DNA of 64,000 nucleotides from Ignelater luminosus (taxonomy: Eukaryota > Arthropoda > Insecta > Coleoptera > Elateridae), in assembly GCA_011009095.1 (NCBI GenBank), contig VTPC01091012.1:494773-558772 (forward strand), written 5' to 3'. The notes under the pieces were generated by a model that saw only the letters and a program-made list of their open reading frames with translations, was not told the DNA's origin and did not search any database. The position numbers and the translations under genes were made by a program. Below are positions 57,365 to 64,000 of the stretch, in pieces (position 1 is the stretch's first letter; each line of letters starts with the position of its first letter).

Positions 57365-60300
57365 TCATGTTTCCATGCTGGATAAATTTTCACTGCAACT
57401 AACAATACATTCTTCAAAATTCCATTTTGGAAATATCCTTTTATATACATTCATTAAAATGGTATCCATAGATTTAAGTTGTCCATCAAAGACGCATTTC
57501 ATATGACCATGAGTTCCTGCAAAATTAAACAGGTTTATAAATTGAATGCTGGGTGAAAACATTTAATACTAACCTAAGGGTTCTTTTATATGACCTGTTC
57601 GACCATACTTTGTACGTAGTTTAATAGGTTTGAAATAAACAATATCTTCCCGATTAAAGAACATAAATCTTATTACTGCTGATCGTTTGTGCACCTTAAA
57701 AGGATGACCTAAAACATGGATAATTATTAAATATTTATAATAAGAATACCACATAAAATATACCAGATAAAACAACCCTTTTAATAACCAAACGGTCAGG
57801 GTTGCATGATAATAAGCTACCATGTGCCACCAGAACCAATTTATTGTTGATTTCTTTAAAACAAAGTACTGGAGCTGGAGGAAACTGAATTGGTGCATAA
57901 AACGTAGCTACAGTTGTAGAATCTGGTTGGAAAAATCTTTCATACTAAAAACAGCATGTTCATAAATTATGAAGACTTAATATTGGATTATCCTAATACC
58001 TTGTGCTTCTTTCCATTTGTATGTTGACTAAATATTGGATTTACAATGAATTTACGATAACCACACTGAAAGATAAGTCTTTCTTTTGATTTGATGGGAG
58101 CTTCGTAGTTTGAGGTGCGTTTTAAGATCGTATTGATTACACTCATTTTATGTTCATGTAAGAATAAACCAATGACAACAACTGGTGCTCCTGTTTCTTT
58201 GAATGTTGACCACAATAGTTGAGATACACCTTTTACATGAATTGTTATATACCAACCAGGCTATAACATTTTTAAATTAATATGTTTATTAAAAAAATTC
58301 ATGTTTTGCTTGAAATATATGAGAATATTAAAAACATCATTTCAAAGAAAATGGTTATTTATGTATCAAGGGCTGAAAAAGAAAGGTTACGCTCACAGAT
58401 GAAGTTGAGACCTGACGTGTTAGTGGAGGACTTTTATTCGCCCAAAGGCGTATACTGTCTTTAGGTCTCAGGTATGTACCTTTTACATATAACTGAGTCT
58501 GTAACGCTAGGAACTATTTTTTAAGAATATGCATAAAATCCTTGTTATTAGAAAATTATTAGGTAGCATGTAGGATAAACTTGTTTTGGCTCTCTAAATA
58601 AAGATCATTTATTATCATTAAGAGGCTTTCTGTCAGTTTTACAACCCTCCAGGCTTTTTGTCGGTTTTACAGCCTGCCAGGCGTAAAGTTGAACTTTCAG
58701 TCATGGTAGCTATGACATAAATGAACATTTACAATGTGTAAAAGGATGACTTAAGTCACGACCATCTTTAGTGTTCCATGCCAGAATGTCTGATTTGACA
58801 ACACTCAGTTTCTTTTGTTTTGGCCCAAACTGCCTATGGTTCCTCTCAGATGCTGTAACTGATATCACATGACACATTGGATTAGTGGAAAATTGAGCAT
58901 TGTAATAAGTTTTTCAACTTGAATATTCAAAAACCATTTTAAAATGCAAGAGAAACATTAATATCTTTACTAGTACAACAGAATGATGTTTCCTAACATA
59001 GTGTGGTTAGTATTCTTTTAAAGCTAGAATTTACCATAACAGGTGACCAAGGCTTATAATTTCTTTATTTGTACATGAATTTTAATGAGATCTGATTTGA
59101 AATATATAACATAGGTAATAAATGCAATTTTCTGAGACGTTCAACATGTTCACATAGCTTCCAGTTTCATTGGAAATGACATCAACTTTCTTATTTTAAA
59201 TGGGATGCCTGATATGTTTTTACATGTTTGGATTCTATGTAAAATTTTGAATCCAATACACTAGTTTTCATTTGTTTTGCTTCTCATTCTCTTATTTCAG
59301 GTAATGTGATTTCCAAGTCCTCTATTTGTTGACAATTATTTTTAAGTCCTTTTCTCCTAATAAAAGTCAAACAAAAAGTACCTAAATGTGGTATCAGTTA
59401 AATATGCAGAAAATCCATCCAACTTAATGGCCCAATAAAATGCTATTTAAAAAAAATGAGGTTATGAGGATTGAATTTTTAGTAACTATGGAAATAAAAA
59501 CTAACTAAAGCTAGTGTATTGAATTCAGAATTTTCTGTAGAATCCACATATGTAAAAATATACAGGGTATCCTACTTAAAATAAGAAAGTTGATATCATT
59601 TCTGGAAAAACCAGAAGTGATATTAAAGCGTTTAATATCTCAAAAATCATAATTTATATTCCTAATTTCCACTAAAATCCATTTATAAATAAAAAAATTA
59701 AAGTCCGTACCTATGACCTTAGTCACCTGGTATAGCACATTTCTTGACGAAGTCAATTCTTTTCACATGTTGCCAGATGGCCTGGAATACTAAAGAAGGT
59801 TATGCTTATACCCTTTCTACATGCGCTGATTCAATTGTTTTTTCAGTTGCAAGGTTGCATAATATATTTTTAACTTAATATTTAAGTACTCATTAAGAGT
59901 GATAATAAATTATTAAAAATAATATTACCAAAACTCCATCTTTATTCTCCCGGTCTTTCAATATTCTTTTTCGTGTTCTATCAAAATTTTCAAATTGGAA
60001 TATTCTTGCATAATCACTTGGAAGATTCTCTTTAGGGTCCCATGGCGAAGTCCTATTCAAATGTTCTGATTAACTTATGAATAACACACACAATCAAAAT
60101 CCATCAATTACAAACCTAAAACTTTCCAATCCACGATATTTCTGAAACCTTACATGTGCAGGTGTATCTTGTGGGGTATCAATTTCATCTGGAAATGCAC
60201 TATCAAGTTTAGCTGCCTTTAACTTTTCCAAATCTTCTTTTTCTATATTTAAATCTGTTTGCTGATCATACTGCTGATCAGAAACACCTATCTCTGATTC

Positions 60301-61961
60301 AGTCATGGTATCAAACTCTTCTTCTGCATCAGAATATTCAGATTTTGCTTCAGACATTGCATCCATATAATTAGAATCATCTTCAGACGACTCATCTTCA
60401 TATGAAACAGTTTCAACATCATCATCTGGAATCCAAGCAGCTTGATACTCAGACCATCCTTTAGGTACTTTTTTAACTTTCTTTATTTTTTGTTCATTCT
60501 CAGCCATTTTTAATTCTTCTTCAGTGGGCCATGTCTGCTCAGCATCCATTGAATCAGGAATATTCTCCGATTCTAAAGATTCTTGTTTTGTAGGATCGGC
60601 CTTTTCTAGAACTCTAATTATTGATGCATCCATTGCATCCTGACTAGCACTCCTGAAATACAACTTGTTTAATATTAAATATTGCAGGCAGTTAATCAAA
60701 AACTTTTTACTTCTTTTCTATAGCATAAGGATCAGTTGGTGCATCAATCTGTAACATTTGAAAATCTCCTAAACTTGGAAGATGAACTAAATCATTCACA
60801 GACAATGAATTTCCTCTTAGGTAACCAGTAACTTTTAGAGTCCCCAAAGAACCTAAAATTTATGTAATCATAATAATAAGGCACATCATATCTTTTTACT
60901 TCAAATGATATACCCTGATTATCAGGTATGTACTCAACATTCTCTGCATATAGATGAGGTCGTCGATCGCGGTATACCACTTTTTTACGTTTTTGATTGC
61001 CGATTTTACGCAACAAATTAATTGCATCTACATTTTTATCTAATGTAAGAATCTTTTCATCTGGCATCCACTTGGCTACAAGTTTTTGTATGTTTTGCTT
61101 CTGTTCATTACGTCGTTTTTGTGGAATACCCTCTAATTCAGTAACTACCACTACAGGGGTTGGTAAACCCTAGAATAAGGTTCATTTACAACAAGAGCGC
61201 AATACATTAACCTAAACTTACTTGTGCAAAACTACTTAACAATACATTATTTCCCCAACTATCTATAACTTCATCTCCAAAATCATATCCAGCTGCAGCA
61301 GAAGCAACAAAGATAACAGTATCACATACTTTAAGTGTATCTAATATTGCCAAATCATTATCCAATGTAGGAATAACAAATGCAAATTTCTGTTTAAACC
61401 TTGGTATGCTGAAACATTCCTTAAATTAACTTATTTATACCTTAATTTAGCTGATATATAATAAATACTTAATATGTGTAACTCCTGTAGAGCTCTTATT
61501 TACAATAGCTTCTTCATCACAGAGCGTTAAAAAGTTCAATACACCATTTGGGTCTATTTGCTTATTTAAAGGAAGAATACATACTGAAATAAAAATTAAA
61601 TAAAGCATTTCTTTTTTCAGTTATTTTAAATTAGTACCAAGAAATGGAGCAGAATTCAAGCCCCCAAGAGATCTTTTTTTTGAGAGCACTTCATCTCGTT
61701 TGTTTTGTCTTATCTGTGAGGCCTGATTCCGTCTTTGTTCTTTGTTTAGTTCACGTTTCTGTTTTTTTGAAATAGTCTTTACAGATACCTTTCCTACAAA
61801 TATTCAAGATTAGAATAATAAGTTTTTAAGATAGATGATGATAATTTACCTTTAGCAGAAGTACTTATTGAACCCTTAGATCGATGCCTTCCATGCTTGT
61901 GAGGTTTGTTAGTTTGTTTTAAGGCTCCTGGACGATGGGTTTGAGTTTTTTCTAAACCCAT
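57365..61961 (-). CDS. TSR1: TSR1, pre-40S ribosome maturation factor
   Basis: TSR1 is a GTPase-like assembly factor on cytoplasmic and nuclear pre-40S particles. Twelve exons (minus): 61850-61961, 61638-61793, 61469-61583, 61222-61408, 60914-61169, 60711-60852, 60116-60652, 59929-60052, 58000-58260, 57764-57944, 57574-57708 and 57365-57516. They total 2358 nt, or 785 residues; human has 804. The basic start ([20 protein letters not shown]) and [18 protein letters not shown] match the family. An AARP2CN-type middle follows ([34 protein letters not shown]). There is an acidic insert ([20 protein letters not shown]). The C-terminus has [37 protein letters not shown] and [13 protein letters not shown]. 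Intron 5 (60853-60913) is only 61 nt. Intron 8 (58261-59928) holds a long palindrome. Confidence 0.95.
58623..58682. repeat. 28-bp tandem duplication
   Basis: AGGCTTTCTGTCAGTTTTAC (58623 on) is repeated 28 bp later as AGGCTTTTTGTCGGTTTTAC, and a third unit begins AGGCG at 58679. It is in TSR1 intron 8. The word AGGCGTAAAGTTGA just after it also occurs at 35459. Confidence 0.6.
59041..59728. repeat. 688-bp foldback with ~220-bp arms in TSR1 intron 8
   Basis: The left arm (59041-59264) and right arm (59511-59728) are inverted, diverged copies around a 246-bp loop. Matching blocks include AGGTGACCAAGG with its inverse, CAACTTTCTTATTTTAA, and GAATCCAATACACTAG. Outer ends read AGGTGAC and GTCACCT. 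An ACAGGGTATCC motif lies inside the right arm. It may be a foldback-type DNA element or two inverted copies of one repeat. Confidence 0.7.
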
Positions 61962-62446
61962 CTTTGCATAATAAGTCTAATAAGATTTTTATACAACTTA
62001 TTACACTTGTATTATAAAAAGATATACAAAAACACGTTGTTATATTGAAGGTTATGAAGGTTATGAGTCAGATTAGGTTAGGTTTGGGAAGGAGGACCTT
62101 GAAGTTAGGTTAGAACGCGTTTAGTAACTGTGGTTATTGTGCACAACTGACGGGATGCTTGTAGTTCTATAAAAATTGAATAATTTATGGTTTGTAATTG
62201 TATTCTATAACAATATTATCTTGTAATGATATTCCAAAATTACCAACTCAAGCTTAATATTAATTTCATTGACTATTTCTAAGTTTTCTATTGTATACTT
62301 TTTATGTCGCTTATGTTGGCTGCACGTACAGTAAAGTCAGCACGACAGCGGCATTTTTCAAAGATGTCATTTTGACGTTTGGGTTGATGTTAAGCACATG
62401 TGCTTATTTATTATGTTAGTTTGTGAATGAGAATATCGTTGCAGAC
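61962..62446. promoter_or_regulatory. Shared upstream region TSR1/MDN1
   Basis: The 485 bp between the divergent start codons hold the promoters of two ribosome-assembly genes. AGGTTAGGTT-type words (62072-62083) occur, a common interspersed insect motif. No TATA box or other motif is assigned. Confidence 0.5.
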
Positions 62447-64000
62447 ATGTCTAACTTTAAACTACACACAGAACTTTCGCAGAAACTTACGAGTTTCGCA
62501 TTAATCAACCAACATTTCCAAAAGTTCTATCAAGAATTCAGTCAAGTGGTAAGCCTAACCTCTTTGCTGTGTTTATACAATTAATTTAAACATTATTTAA
62601 CAGTAATGATATATTAAGATATATTTTCTAACGCTAAATGCGAGAAATCTAATTAATGCTATTTCTAGATTGCTTCAAAAGATGATATAGAAACTATATA
62701 TGCATTTTTGGGAAATCTCCTTTTCCATCCAGAATACACAGTGCAAGTTGTTACACATTTTCGAAAAGAATTGTTGAGTATTCTAATAAATGCAATTAAA
62801 GTTGATGGAGATACACCCTATAATAATGAAGATCATGTTAAAATCTGCATTGCTTTAGCAAAAATTATTAAAATACATCCTGATGTTGAATGGTAATGAT
62901 TACTTAAAAGGTACCTATAACTAAATATTATTTATAAGTATCATTTTTAGTTTTGTTTTTAAATATTTTGGAAAGTGCCCTGCTCCATTTGAAAACTGTA
63001 ATGAAAAATATCCTGTAAAGAAAAAATCGAAAATTGAGGGGAATTTTGAAAGCATACCGGTAACGGATCTAGACATTGTATATGCATGTTATACCTTTTT
63101 AAAACATTACCCTGTATATTTTAAAAATCAATGGAAATGGACCATTTTTATTGAGAAATTTAGTAATCATGAAGATGATATGGTTAAATGGTAGGTGTAT
63201 TTTTTATTTCGTATTAATATCGACTATTAACAACTAATAAATAATTTTTAAGGTTGTGTTATCAATGCTTGCAAATATTATTGGGTATAAATGAAGCTTA
63301 CTTTATTGATTTGCTAAGTAAAAATCTTTCTGACGATTCTATTAAAAAATGCATGACTGAATATGAAAATAAAGAAATTAAAGATAAGAACCATGTCCTC
63401 CAGAGAGATGCAAGTAATGTAAATATCGAGCAAGATCCAGAAACAATTTTGGAAACATCAAGAAATGTTGTATGCATAAGTGGAACTTATCTTCCAGTAT
63501 ATCAAGAAGTTAAAGATGGCCATTTTAAATTAGTAGAAGTTGATTCAACAAAATCAAACTTACATAAAGTAGCTTTGGGAGTAGCAACAAATAAAGCTGT
63601 TTGCTTGCAAGGACCAGTTGGTTCAGGGAAAACTTTTCTTATAGAATACTTAGCAGCAAAAACAGGTCGTGTCTTGGGAGAAAATTTTATTAAAGTTCAA
63701 TTAGGTGATCAAACAGACAGTAAAATGCTGTTGGGAACTTATAAATGTACTGATATTCCTGGGGAGTTTGTGTGGCAACCTGGTGTCTTAACTCAAGTAA
63801 GTACTGAAAAATAAATTATTAGATAAAGCGAAAATTTAAATTAAATTTTTAAGGCTGTTATGGAAGGTAGTTGGTTGTTATTAGAAGATATTGACTTAGC
63901 CAACATAGATATAGCATCTGTGTTAACGGCATTATTAGAAAATGGATCTCTCACAGTACCTGGTTATCGAGATTCCATCCCTGTTTCTCCTGGCTTTCAG
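62447..64000 (+). CDS. MDN1: Midasin (MDN1), N-terminal part of giant AAA ATPase
   Basis: Midasin is a dynein-like AAA machine of about 5000-5600 residues that pulls assembly factors off pre-60S particles. Five exons are seen: 62447-62548, 62669-62892, 62951-63190, 63253-63796 and 63854 to the window end. They give 419 residues in one frame. The N-terminal helical region leads to the first AAA module: Walker A GPVGSGKT (309-316) in VCLQGPVGSGKTFLIEYLA, then LGDQTDSKMLLGTYKCTD, and Walker B-like WLLLEDIDLA. The wording is characteristic of midasin AAA1. The gene runs off the right edge. The start MSNFKLHTELSQKL has ACATG context. Confidence 0.93.

Noticed and set aside
58282-58464. 60-codon plus-strand frame in TSR1 intron 8
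   Set aside because: It has a reasonable look ([16 protein letters not shown]) but no family match and no partner exon; probably chance or repeat-derived.
62072-62120. TTAGG-like words suggesting telomeric repeats
   Set aside because: Only scattered AGGTTAGGTT words, not a tandem TTAGG array; such words are common in insect DNA.
1-64000. CRISPR arrays, rRNA, LTR retroelements, endogenous viruses or Polintons
   Set aside because: No spaced direct repeats, rRNA cores, LTR pairs, reverse transcriptase, capsid, envelope or integrase signatures were recognised on either strand.

Overview
The window looks like AT-rich insect nuclear DNA. It has small GT-AG introns, many of 50-100 nt, AATAAA poly(A) signals, an irritans-group mariner, and many short inverted-repeat DNA transposons. 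All protein matches are to animal nuclear genes. The species cannot be named from the sequence. There are two 10-N assembly gaps, at 12787-12796 and 39196-39205. Exon junctions below were placed by hand from splice motifs and frame. For each gene the exon lengths sum to an intact reading frame, but no transcript or alignment was available.

Layout: eleven host genes, strictly alternating in strand. 9154-15791 (+) is the 3' part of WDR33 (mRNA 3'-end processing), preceded by more than 9 kb of its own intron. 21426-25691 (-) is SAP130 (Sin3 corepressor). 26468-27697 (+) is TFIIE-alpha. 28031-43203 (-) is a complete 20-exon DOCK-C GEF (Zir/DOCK6-7-8 type). 43324-44250 (+) is CCDC28. 44492-44955 (-) is a PAXT-1-like XTBD protein (XRN2 partner). 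45446-47289 (+) is cytoplasmic tyrosyl-tRNA synthetase with an EMAPII tail. 52092-52949 (-) is an unusual ZZ-TAZ-TAZ protein resembling the CBP/p300 C-terminal zinc module. 56398-57198 (+) is DNAJC9. 57365-61961 (-) is TSR1. 62447 to the end (+) is the start of midasin (MDN1). Divergent pairs share short upstream regions: 120 bp for DOCK/CCDC28 and about 490 bp each for XTBD/TyrRS and TSR1/MDN1. Convergent pairs end close together. TSR1 (40S maturation) and MDN1 (60S remodelling) are a functionally matched divergent pair. WDR33, SAP130, TFIIE-alpha and the XTBD protein all act in transcription or RNA processing.

The remaining sequence is introns and intergenic DNA full of class II elements. 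These include a nearly intact mariner in WDR33 intron DNA, an older Tc1/mariner relic, and a broken two-gene PIF/Harbinger element in a DOCK intron. There are several families of PIF-like MITEs with TAA or TTA target duplications, some still carrying the start of a transposase-like reading frame, plus hAT-like and TA-target MITEs, a tRNA-derived SINE and several long palindromes. No LTR element, retrovirus, Polinton, rRNA or CRISPR array was recognised.

The most unusual items are the stand-alone ZZ-TAZ-TAZ gene, the perfect strand alternation, a MITE bringing two perfect TGACGTCA sites (plus an adjacent ACGT-dense tract) upstream of DNAJC9, and a 54-nt in-frame intron in DOCK. No new multi-gene system was found.
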